Below, piece after piece: positions 1-5,146 of a DNA stretch of 5,146 nucleotides. Position numbers and translations under genes: made by a program. Position 1 is the stretch's first letter. Each line of letters opens with the position of its first letter. The notes under the pieces were generated by a model. The model searched no databases. It saw only the letters and a list, made by a program, of their open reading frames with translations, and was not told the origin of the DNA. Origin of the DNA: Methylobacteriaceae bacterium (GTDB lineage Bacteria; Pseudomonadota; Alphaproteobacteria; Rhizobiales; Beijerinckiaceae); assembly GCA_019247255.1 (NCBI GenBank), contig JAFAPJ010000125.1, positions 1 through 5,146 of the forward strand, written 5' to 3'.

Positions 1-1014
1 GGGTTCGACGAGCCCGCAATCGAGCGCGCGCATCCGGCCCGTGTTGCCGGTCGCGAGGCAGAAAGCCTCCTCGGCCGGGAGCTCGCCGAGGGAGGAGAGC
101 ATCGCGATCATGCGCAGGATGCCGAGCGGCTGGACGCCGGACCCCGCGGGCCCGTCCGTCCCGAGGATCACGCGCTCGAGCTGCCCCATCTCGCGCGCGA
201 GACGGAGCGTGTAGAGCGCCGCCCGCTCGTTGCCGTTATGGACGAGTTCGAGCCCGCGTCCGCAGCCCTCGCAGATGCAGCGGATCTCGCGGTCCGGCAG
301 GGCCGTGTGCCCGCCGTTGATATGCCCGACGACGTCCGTGTCGGCCTCGAGCACGACGGCCGAGTCGATGAGGCCGGAACCCGGGATCGACGGCCCGCCC
401 GTGTGAATGGTGGACTGGATCCCGTATTTTCGGGCCCAGCCGACCATGCGCCGGGCCGTCGGGCCGTCCTTCACGCCGCCGAGCCCGACCTCGCCGAGGA
501 GCGTCACGCCTGCGCCGGCGAGCTCGCGGAAATCCTCCTCCGTCATGCCGGGCTCGATCACGGGCGCGCCCGCATGGACCTTCATGCCGCCCGGCCGGAA
601 GGCCGTGAAGGCGCGCTGGGCGAAGATCGCCATCGCCTTCACGCCGACGACGTCGCGGGGTCGCCCGGGCGTGTGGACCTCGCCGGCCGAGATCATGGTG
701 GTGACGCCGCCGTTCAGCGTCGAATCGATCCAGTTCAGCTGGCTCTGCCGCGGCGTCCAATCGCCCGCGACGGGGTGGACATGGCTGTCGATGAGGCCGG
801 GCGCGAGCGCGGAGCCGCGCGCGTCGACGGTCGCCGCGGCGCCCTCCAGGTCGAGATTCGCGGCCCGTCCGACGGCCGCGATCCGGCCCCCGACCGCGAC
901 GATCGTGTCCGCGTCCAGGATGGGACGGGACAGGTCGCCCGACAGGAGAAGCCCGATGTTGCGAATGACGAGCTTCGCGTCCGGGTCGACGACCGCTTGC
1001 GGGTCCTGCGCCAT
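1..1014 (-). CDS. ena: Enamidase-like amidohydrolase (6-oxo-1,4,5,6-tetrahydronicotinate amidohydrolase), 3'-truncated
   Basis: 338 codons are visible; the stop lies beyond the left edge. Known enamidases have about 385 residues, so roughly 50 C-terminal residues are missing. The enzyme family opens the ring of 6-oxo-1,4,5,6-tetrahydronicotinate to give 2-formylglutarate and ammonia, in the cytoplasm, using a binuclear metal centre. The N-terminal strand (IRNIGLLLSGD, about 17-27) and the segment HVHPVAGDWTPRQ (78-90) closely match, from memory, the Eubacterium barkeri enzyme. Likely metal ligands are His78 and His80 (HxH), bridging Glu175 in GEVGLGG, His204 in IHTGG, His231 in GHINGG and Asp287 in GTDGP. 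A glutamate where many amidohydrolases carry a carboxylated lysine is typical of enamidase. The ATG at 1014 is preceded by GGGAGGG five bases upstream, a strong ribosome-binding site. Family placement is firm; the substrate is inferred, and a related cyclic amide is possible. Confidence 0.8.
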   Translation of the reverse strand, partial: MAQDPQAVVDPDAKLVIRNIGLLLSGDLSRPILDADTIVAVGGRIAAVGRAANLDLEGAAATVDARGSALAPGLIDSHVHPVAGDWTPRQSQLNWIDSTLNGGVTTMISAGEVHTPGRPRDVVGVKAMAIFAQRAFTAFRPGGMKVHAGAPVIEPGMTEEDFRELAGAGVTLLGEVGLGGVKDGPTARRMVGWARKYGIQSTIHTGGPSIPGSGLIDSAVVLEADTDVVGHINGGHTALPDREIRCICEGCGRGLELVHNGNERAALYTLRLAREMGQLERVILGTDGPAGSGVQPLGILRMIAMLSSLGELPAEEAFCLATGNTGRMRALDCGLVEP

Positions 1015-1077
1015 GTGAGCCCTCCCGAGATCCTTCGTAGGCGAACGACCTCGGGCCGGAAAGGCGCGCCGTGAGGG
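1015..1077 (-). promoter_or_regulatory. Leader with long imperfect inverted repeat overlapping the enamidase ribosome-binding site
   Basis: Between the HTH protein stop and the enamidase start is an inverted repeat at 1024-1055: two 14-base arms around a 4-base centre (1038-1041). In minus-strand RNA, 13 of 14 positions can pair, including one G-U; the exception is a G-G mismatch at 1033/1046. The 3' arm ends in GGG (1026-1024), which forms the first bases of the ribosome-binding site GGGAGGG (1026-1020). It could partly mask translation start, stabilise a processed end, attenuate transcription, or act as a DNA operator. The structure is read directly from the sequence; the role is inference. 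No T-run follows it, so a classic terminator is unlikely. Confidence 0.5.
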
Positions 1078-1443
1078 TCAGGCGATGCCGCGCGGCGGCC
1101 TCTCCGCACCATCTCTCCGGCGCGCGCCGGGTTCGGCGGATCCGGACCCGGCGCGTGCCGGCGGCTCGGCCTGCAGGGTGAGCAGGAGGCGCTCCAATTG
1201 ATCGAGCCCGCCCGCCGCGACGCGGGCGACCTCGGCGCCGGCCGCCGTCAGCCGATCCTGTCCCCGCCGGCGGCGGAGCATCGCGAGGCCGAAGCTGCGC
1301 TCAAGCTCGGCGATGTCGGCGCGGAGCGCACGGGCCGGGCGGTCGAGCGTCGCGGCCGCCCGCTCGACCGAGCCGCGACGGCGAATGGTGACCAGCGCGT
1401 CGAGATGCGCGAGCTCGGTCCGAACCAAAAGTGGGATCGCCAT
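1078..1443 (-). CDS. LysR-type winged-helix DNA-binding protein lacking an effector domain
   Basis: A 121-residue protein. Residues about 11-70 match the LysR N-terminal winged helix: LAHLDALVTI, then GSVERAAATLDRPARAL (24-40) as helix-turn-helix, then IAELERSFGLAMLRRR (44-59) leading into the wing and RLTAAGAEV (64-72). Residues about 70-92 (VARVAAGGLDQLERLLLTL) correspond to the LysR linker helix that normally mediates dimerisation. The remaining 29 residues are Arg/Gly/Ala/Pro-rich and look unstructured. Full LysR proteins have about 300 residues with a ligand-binding domain; here the next gene starts 63 bp downstream, so none fits. It lies in line with the enamidase gene and is probably co-transcribed. 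The ATG at 1443 has only a weak site (GGACGG), within a small hairpin (1449-1464). It may be a real short regulator or a decayed LysR gene. Confidence 0.6.
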   Translation of the reverse strand: MAIPLLVRTELAHLDALVTIRRRGSVERAAATLDRPARALRADIAELERSFGLAMLRRRRGQDRLTAAGAEVARVAAGGLDQLERLLLTLQAEPPARAGSGSAEPGARRRDGAERPPRGIA

Positions 1444-1743
1444 GGGAATCGCCGTCCGGGGCGACGTTCGCGCAGGCGTCCCGCCTCGTCTTGTGTCCCG
1501 CTCTCATCCGGCTCCCTCGATTTCGACGTCCAGACGGAAGCAGGGATCGACAAAAGGCGTGCGGTTTCGGTGAGCGGCGTGCACGGGCCGGGGCTAGGCT
1601 GTCTCAGTCGGCGCGAAGGGGTCGTCACCTCGTGATGGCCGGCGACGAAACGATCCGGCTGCGCGCGTCGAAGAAGCATATGGCGGAGCCCTCCGCCCGA
1701 CGAGGCGCCCTCGGCGCCGATTGCGATCGAACGAGGCAGGACC
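1444..1743. promoter_or_regulatory. Divergent intergenic region between the LysR-like and LysR-AraC regulator genes
   Basis: These 300 bp must carry the promoters of both divergent regulator genes. Two GC-rich inverted repeats sit just before the plus-strand gene: GGCGGAG-CC-CTCCGCC (1682-1697) and GGCGCC-CTC-GGCGCC (1704-1718). A third, TCGCC/GGCGA (1449-1464), overlaps the weak ribosome-binding site of the minus-strand gene. A short TCAC-CTC-GTGA dyad lies at 1625-1635, and TCGAT/ATCGA arms lie at 1517-1521 and 1546-1550. I could not make a convincing -35/-10 pair on either strand, and no single repeat stands out as a LysR-type T-N11-A operator. A 42-codon frame (1635-1763) runs into the start of the next gene but lacks a ribosome-binding site. 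Confidence 0.4.
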
Positions 1744-2511
1744 ATGCGAACGTCATCTGCTGAGCCCGAACCGAGCGTCACGGTCGCGGGCCGGTCGCCG
1801 CCGCTCGCCCCCCTTGGGGCGGCCCTCCTGGGGGCGGGATTGTCAGGGCAGCCGTTCGCCGGCCCACCGACGGCGCGCGACGAGGACGGGCTTGCCCCCG
1901 AGGACCTGTCGCTCGCGGCCGTCGAGCATTTCCTGACGGCGGCGCGTGTCGGGGGCTGGACCGAGGCGGCCCTGACCCTGGGGATCGCGGAGGACGAGAT
2001 CCGTCGATCCGTCGCAGGTCTTGAGCGTCAGCTCGGGGTGCCGCTTCTTGCCTTGGGCGAGGATGGCCTGCTTCACCCGAGCCGCGGCGGTGCGCTGATC
2101 GCGGATGTCTGCCGCGCGCTGCGGCGCGACCTCGAGCAGACGGTCCGGATGGTGCGCGACACGGAAGGCTGCTCGCGGGGCGGGCTCGCGCCGTGGCAGC
2201 TGCGGCGCGCCACGCAGTACCTGACCGAGAACCTGCGGCGGAACATCCCGCTGGCCGAGCTCTCGGGCCTGGTCGGGCTGAGCGCGACCCATTTCTGCAA
2301 CGCCTTCAAGCAATCCACCGGCTTGCCGCCGCATCGCTGGCAGATGCGCAAGCGGGTCGAGCGCGCGAAGGAGCTCATGACTTCGAGCTCCCGGCCGCTC
2401 GTGCAGATCGCGCTGGAATGCGGCTTCGCGGATCAGGGCCACCTCTCGACCGTGTTCCGGAAGGTCGTCGGCGTGAGCCCCGCGACCTGGCGGCGCCAGG
2501 TCAAGGCCTGA
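1744..2511 (+). CDS. Hybrid transcriptional regulator: LysR-like winged helix fused to AraC-type DNA-binding domain
   Basis: A 255-residue protein in three parts. Residues 1-52 are Pro/Gly/Ala-rich and probably disordered. Residues about 53-140 resemble a LysR N-terminal domain: LSLAAVEHFLTAARVGGWTEA, then LGIAEDEIRRSVAGLERQLG (79-98) as recognition segment, the stretch VPLLALGEDGLLHPSRGGA, and a long helix (about 118-140) like the LysR linker. Residues 149-255 are a full AraC/XylS double helix-turn-helix: first HTH LAELSGLVGLSATHFCNAFK (170-189), second VQIALECGFADQGHLSTVFR (220-239), and the family-typical ending GVSPATWRR. The usual AraC sensor domain is absent, so two DNA-binding modules are joined without an obvious ligand pocket. 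The ATG at 1744 follows GGCAGGA, an acceptable ribosome-binding site. It diverges from the LysR-like gene and enamidase and may control them. The AraC part is certain; the LysR-like part is clear by pattern but divergent. Confidence 0.85.
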   Translation: MRTSSAEPEPSVTVAGRSPPLAPLGAALLGAGLSGQPFAGPPTARDEDGLAPEDLSLAAVEHFLTAARVGGWTEAALTLGIAEDEIRRSVAGLERQLGVPLLALGEDGLLHPSRGGALIADVCRALRRDLEQTVRMVRDTEGCSRGGLAPWQLRRATQYLTENLRRNIPLAELSGLVGLSATHFCNAFKQSTGLPPHRWQMRKRVERAKELMTSSSRPLVQIALECGFADQGHLSTVFRKVVGVSPATWRRQVKA

Positions 2512-2532
2512 CGCGCGGCCGACCGGCCCGCC

Positions 2533-2727
2533 TTACCCGAGGCCGACGAGCCGGAGGAGACCCTCGAGGATCGCGACCCCCGCGTCCAGGAGGAGAGCCG
2601 TCCAGGCGAGCGCGAGGAGGCTGAATCCGAGCGCCACGAGGAACGGCCGCCCGTCCCGAGCCCAAGCCCATTGGACACGCGCTTGCGGGACGACGCGCGC
2701 GCGCCGGCCGTAAAGCCGCCCAGCCGA
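2533..2727 (-). pseudogene. Possible small membrane protein, apparently broken at its 5' end
   Basis: A 64-codon open stretch ends at TAA (2535-2533) and is bounded upstream by an in-frame TGA (2730-2728). It has no ATG; the first usable codon is a GTG that would leave only 34 residues. The translation looks protein-like: a basic, Trp-rich part (VQWAWARDGRPF) followed by a hydrophobic helix (LVALGFSLLALAWTALLLDA, residues about 30-49) and a second amphipathic segment (VAILEGLLRLVGLG). In the neighbouring frame, just upstream (about 2714-2740), the codons read AFILIGWAAL, another membrane-like segment. Joining the two frames near 2711-2716 would give a two-helix protein, which suggests a frameshift or sequencing error. 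No known family is recognised. Confidence 0.3.
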
Positions 2728-2735
2728 TCAGGATG

Positions 2736-2890
2736 AAGGCCCCGCCACGTCGATCATCGCCATGGGCGGGGTCCGGTGGGGCGCGACACAGGGCGCCTGC
2801 GTCGAGCCGTCAAGGCTCTTGTGCTCGGCGGAGCGATCGTCGAAAAGAACGACAGAACCGAAACGACGAACGACGACAGCCGAAACTCTC
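2736..2890 (+). promoter_or_regulatory. metZ upstream region with T-free, repeat-bearing leader
   Basis: The 46 bases from 2841 to 2886 contain no T on the coding strand and are about half GC, far below their surroundings. Within them is an imperfect direct repeat: GAACGACAGAACCGAAAC (2847-2864) and GAACGACGACAGCCGAAAC (2868-2886). Such an A/C-rich leader should stay single-stranded and could help ribosomes bind, since there is no clear Shine-Dalgarno sequence before the ATG at 2891. Further upstream, GAGCC/GGCTC (2804-2808/2814-2818) can form a 5-bp hairpin that competes with CGAGC/GCTCG (2803-2807/2823-2827). No convincing promoter boxes or known S-adenosylmethionine riboswitch were recognised. 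Confidence 0.35.
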
Positions 2891-4084
2891 ATGGACCAAC
2901 CTCGCCTCCCGGCCGGCCTCCATCCCGAGACCATCTCCATCCATGCCGGGACGATCCGGTCGCAGTTCAACGAGGCCTCCGAGGCGCTCTTCCTCACGCA
3001 GGGGCACGTCTACGACTCGGCGGAGCAATGCGAGCGGCGTTTCGCGGGCGACGAGGAGGGCTTCATCTACGCCCGCTTCTCGAACCCGACGGTCGCGATG
3101 TTCGAGGCCCGCATGGCGGCGCTCGAGGGCGCGCAGGCGGCGCGCGCGACCGCGACCGGCATGGCGGCCGTCACGGCCGCGCTCGTCGGGCAGGTGAAGG
3201 CCGGCGACCACGTGGTGGCGGCGCGCGCGCTGTTCGGCTCCTGCCGCTACGTCGTCGAGGAGTTCCTCCCCCGCTACGGGGTCGCCTCGACGCTCGTCGA
3301 CGGGCGCAACCTCGACGCCTGGCGGGCCGCGATCCGGCCGGAGACCCGCGTCCTGTTCCTGGAGAGCCCGGCCAACCCCACTCTCGAGGTGATCGACATC
3401 GCAGGCGTCGCGGCGATCGCCCGCGAGGCCGGTGCCCGGCTCGTCGTCGACAACGTCTTCGCGACGCCGCTCTGGCAGCGGCCGCTCGCGCTCGGGGCCG
3501 ATTGCGTCGTCTACTCCACGACGAAGCACGTCGACGGCCAGGGCCGCTGCCTCGGCGGCATCGTGCTCGCCTCCGAGGCCTTCATCGGCGAGCACATCCA
3601 CACCTACCTGCGGCAGACGGGGCCCGCGATGTCGCCCTTCAACGCCTGGGTCATGCTGAAGAGCCTCGAGACGATGCCGCTTCGGATCGAGCGCCAGACG
3701 CGCAGCGCCGGACTCCTGGCGGACCGCTTCGCCGACCACCCGAAGGTGCGGCGGCTCACCTATCCGGGCCGGCCGGACCATCCGCAGGCCGACATCATCG
3801 CCCGGCAGATGACCGCCGGCTCGACGCTGCTGGCGATCGAGCTCGACGGCGGCAAGGCCGCGGCCTTCCGGTTCATGAACGCGCTGCGCATCGCCCGCAT
3901 CTCGAACAATCTCGGAGACGCGAAGAGCCTCGTCACGCATCCTGCGACCTCGACCCATCAGCGCTTCAAGCCGGAGGAGCGGCTCGCGATGGGGATCGAC
4001 GAGGGCCTGGTCAGGCTCTCGGTCGGGCTCGAGCATCCGGACGACCTCGCGGACGATCTCGAGCGGGCGCTCGCGGCGATCTAG
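2891..4084 (+). CDS. metZ: O-succinylhomoserine sulfhydrylase (MetZ)
   Basis: A 397-residue PLP-dependent enzyme of the Cys/Met metabolism (cystathionine gamma-synthase-like) family; MetZ proteins are about 390-405 residues. It makes homocysteine from O-succinylhomoserine and sulfide in methionine synthesis, in the cytoplasm. Key elements: Tyr60 and Arg62 in YARFSNPT (cofactor phosphate contacts from the partner subunit), Gly90-Met91 in ATGMAA, Asp187 in VVDNVFATP (pyridine nitrogen), Lys212 in YSTTKHVDGQGR (Schiff-base lysine), and Arg375 in LVRLSVGLE (substrate carboxylate). HTYLRQTGPAMSPFNAWV and NNLGDAKSLVTHPATSTH are typical of MetZ rather than of MetB or MetC. The frame stays open upstream to an ATG at 2762, but the added 43 residues are low-complexity and unlike the family, so the ATG at 2891 is preferred despite a weak ribosome-binding site. 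O-acetylhomoserine use cannot be excluded. Confidence 0.93.
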   Translation: MDQPRLPAGLHPETISIHAGTIRSQFNEASEALFLTQGHVYDSAEQCERRFAGDEEGFIYARFSNPTVAMFEARMAALEGAQAARATATGMAAVTAALVGQVKAGDHVVAARALFGSCRYVVEEFLPRYGVASTLVDGRNLDAWRAAIRPETRVLFLESPANPTLEVIDIAGVAAIAREAGARLVVDNVFATPLWQRPLALGADCVVYSTTKHVDGQGRCLGGIVLASEAFIGEHIHTYLRQTGPAMSPFNAWVMLKSLETMPLRIERQTRSAGLLADRFADHPKVRRLTYPGRPDHPQADIIARQMTAGSTLLAIELDGGKAAAFRFMNALRIARISNNLGDAKSLVTHPATSTHQRFKPEERLAMGIDEGLVRLSVGLEHPDDLADDLERALAAI

Positions 4085-4094
4085 CGCTTTGCTA
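4082..4094. other. Minimal convergent junction with a stem spanning both stop codons
   Basis: The stop codons of metZ (TAG, 4082-4084) and gpsA (TAG on the minus strand, 4094-4092) are 7 bp apart. TAGC-GCTTT-GCTA is a 4-bp inverted repeat that contains both stops. It is too weak for an intrinsic terminator, and no stronger hairpin with a T-run lies next to it, so the two transcripts probably run into each other's genes. Confidence 0.45.
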
Positions 4095-5084
4095 TTCCGC
4101 GCGCAGGGGGCGCCGGAGCAGGGCCTCGGCCGCGGCCGCGACGCTCAGGCGGCCGGCGATCACGGCTGAGACGGCCTCGGCGATCGGCATCTCGATCCCG
4201 GCGGCGCGCGCGAGCCGCACGAGCGCATCCGCCGTGAAGGCGCCTTCGGCGAGCTTCCCGCCTGCAGCTTCGCCCGGCGGCACCCCCCGGCCGATCCTGA
4301 CCCCGTAGGCGAAGTTGCGCGAGGCCTCGCTGGCGCAGGTCAGGATCAGATCGCCGAGGCCGGAGAGCCCGGTCAGCGTCCCGGGCCGGGCCCCGTAGGC
4401 GAGGGCGAAGCGGGTCAACTCGGCGAAGCCGCGGGCGACGAGCGCGGCCTTCGCGCTCTCGCCGAGGCCGCGGCCCTCCACGATGCCGGCCGCGATCGCC
4501 AGCACGTTCTTGGCGGCGCCGCCAATCTCGACCCCGCGGACATCCGTCCCGTGATAAACCCGGAAGGTCGGGCCGGAGAGCGCGAAGGCGAGCGCCTCGG
4601 CGAGCCCGGCCTCCTCCGCCGCGAGCGTCACGGCCGTCGGCAGCCCGCGCGCGACATCGGCCGCGAAGCTTGGGCCGGACAGGACCGCGACCGGGGCGCG
4701 AGGCCGGACGGAGCGGACCGCGTCGCTCAGGAAGCGGTCCCGCTCGCGCTCGATGCCCTTGGCGCAGATCACGACCGGCGCGGCGGCCGAAAGCGCCGGC
4801 CCGAGCCGGGCCACGACGTCGCGCATCGTCTGGGCCGGCACGACCGCGAGCGCGGCCCCGGCCTCGGCGAGATCGGTCGGATCCGCCGTGACCCGGATCG
4901 CGGGCGGAAGCGCGAGGCCGGGGAGCGCCGGGCTCTCCCGGCTCTCCCGGATCGCGGCGGCCCGGACCGCGTCGCGCAGCCAGAGCGTGACGGTCCGGCC
5001 GGGCGCGGCGGCGGCCGCCGCGAGCGCGAGCGCCGTTCCCCAAGCGCCGCCGCCCAGCACCGCCACAGGCGCGTCCGGCCTCAC
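4092..5084 (-). CDS. gpsA: NAD(P)H-dependent glycerol-3-phosphate dehydrogenase (GpsA)
   Basis: A 330-residue protein, the usual family length. It reduces dihydroxyacetone phosphate to sn-glycerol 3-phosphate, the backbone for phospholipids, in the cytoplasm. The N-terminal Rossmann fold shows VAVLGGGAWGTALA (7-20) and the second nucleotide-site segment WLRD (35-38). Further signatures are VVPAQTMRDV (81-90), ICAKGIE with Lys109, SGPSFAADVARGLPTA (136-151), catalytic Lys192 in GGAAKNVLAIAAGI, and SGLGDLILTC followed by SRNFAYG with Arg256-Asn257 (241-261). The C-terminal helical domain is complete. The start is GTG at 5084, sharing four bases (GTGA) with the stop of the upstream gene, which points to translational coupling. 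AAGG lies about seven bases upstream of the GTG. An alanine run (about 20-27) lengthens the first Rossmann helix, probably a high-GC effect. Confidence 0.96.
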   Translation of the reverse strand: MRPDAPVAVLGGGAWGTALALAAAAAAPGRTVTLWLRDAVRAAAIRESRESPALPGLALPPAIRVTADPTDLAEAGAALAVVPAQTMRDVVARLGPALSAAAPVVICAKGIERERDRFLSDAVRSVRPRAPVAVLSGPSFAADVARGLPTAVTLAAEEAGLAEALAFALSGPTFRVYHGTDVRGVEIGGAAKNVLAIAAGIVEGRGLGESAKAALVARGFAELTRFALAYGARPGTLTGLSGLGDLILTCASEASRNFAYGVRIGRGVPPGEAAGGKLAEGAFTADALVRLARAAGIEMPIAEAVSAVIAGRLSVAAAAEALLRRPLRAE

Positions 5085-5146
5085 AGGCGCGCCTTGCCGC
5101 GCAGCTGGAGCGAGCGGCGGTTGAGCGCCGCGAGGTCCGCCTCGCC
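5081..5146 (-). CDS. C-terminal end of an unidentified gene upstream of gpsA
   Basis: Only the last 21 codons are visible, ending in a TGA at 5083-5081 that overlaps the GTG start of gpsA. The tail is basic and helix-like, ending in RRSLQLRGKARL. The overlap implies a shared transcript with gpsA. In alphaproteobacteria gpsA often follows tsaD, but I do not recognise this tail as TsaD, so no product is assigned. Confidence 0.55.
   Translation of the reverse strand, partial: GEADLAALNRRSLQLRGKARL

Noticed and set aside
238..1074. Long plus-strand open frame of 278 codons opposite the enamidase gene
   Set aside because: Its translation is Arg/Asp/Gly-rich without any family pattern, while the minus strand carries a clear amidohydrolase with all metal ligands. 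It is an antisense shadow of GC-rich codons.
1635..1763. 42-codon plus-strand frame overlapping the start of the LysR-AraC gene, possible upstream regulatory ORF
   Set aside because: No ribosome-binding site and no recognisable content; overlap alone is not enough, though a leader peptide cannot be excluded.
1248..1781. Minus-strand 177-codon frame overlapping the LysR-like gene and crossing the divergent region
   Set aside because: No domain pattern; the overlapping frame at 1078-1443 has a clear LysR winged-helix pattern.
2512..2530. Hairpin GGCC-GACC-GGCC after the LysR-AraC gene as a terminator
   Set aside because: Four-base stem and no following T-run; common by chance in this composition.
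2692..2704. Alternating GC run (possible Z-DNA or simple repeat)
   Set aside because: Short and expected in very GC-rich DNA; it lies inside the putative membrane-protein remnant with no other sign of function.
2762..2890. N-terminal extension of MetZ from an upstream ATG at 2762
   Set aside because: The 43 extra residues are low-complexity, Arg/Thr/Ser-rich and unlike the family, whose similarity begins about ten residues after the ATG at 2891.
2795..2890. SAM-II-type riboswitch before metZ, expected in some alphaproteobacteria
   Set aside because: The U-rich first loop and the conserved AAGC/AGCUAA-type segments are not present; only short generic hairpins are seen.
2810..4036. 408-codon minus-strand open frame opposite metZ
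   Set aside because: Antisense shadow of a certain PLP enzyme gene; no recognisable motifs.
2776..4308. 510-codon plus-strand open frame running through metZ into gpsA
   Set aside because: It is longer than the metZ frame but has Arg-rich low-complexity translation and overlaps two well-recognised genes; out-of-frame shadow.

Overview
The window is very GC-rich DNA with bacterial gene density and alphaproteobacterial-style genes. A high-GC Hyphomicrobiales member, perhaps Methylobacterium or a relative, is the best guess. It rests on composition, on a MetZ of the alphaproteobacterial type and on the regulator types; no rRNA or other taxonomic marker is present. No tRNA, rRNA, CRISPR, insertion sequence or phage gene was seen.

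Left part (1-1443, minus strand): a 3'-truncated amidohydrolase gene, read right to left, closely resembles enamidase (Ena), the ring-opening enzyme of reductive nicotinate breakdown. Upstream of it, on the same strand and probably in the same transcript, is a 121-residue protein with only the winged-helix DNA-binding part of a LysR regulator and no room for an effector domain. The 63-bp gap between them holds a strong imperfect hairpin or dyad (1024-1055) whose 3' arm touches the enamidase ribosome-binding site.

Centre (1444-2511): a 300-bp divergent intergenic region with two GC-rich inverted repeats leads into a plus-strand regulator that fuses a LysR-like winged helix to a C-terminal AraC double helix-turn-helix. 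The truncated LysR, the LysR-AraC fusion and the enamidase together look like a catabolic locus with unusual local regulators. This is the most unusual part of the window.

Right part (2512-5146): the gap after the AraC-type gene holds what looks like a small, probably broken membrane-protein gene on the minus strand. It also holds a T-free, repeat-bearing leader in front of metZ (O-succinylhomoserine sulfhydrylase, methionine synthesis). metZ converges on gpsA (glycerol-3-phosphate dehydrogenase, phospholipid precursor supply) with 7 bp between the stop codons. gpsA starts with GTG and overlaps by 4 bases the end of an upstream gene that runs off the window. metZ and gpsA are housekeeping genes with no evident functional tie to the enamidase locus.
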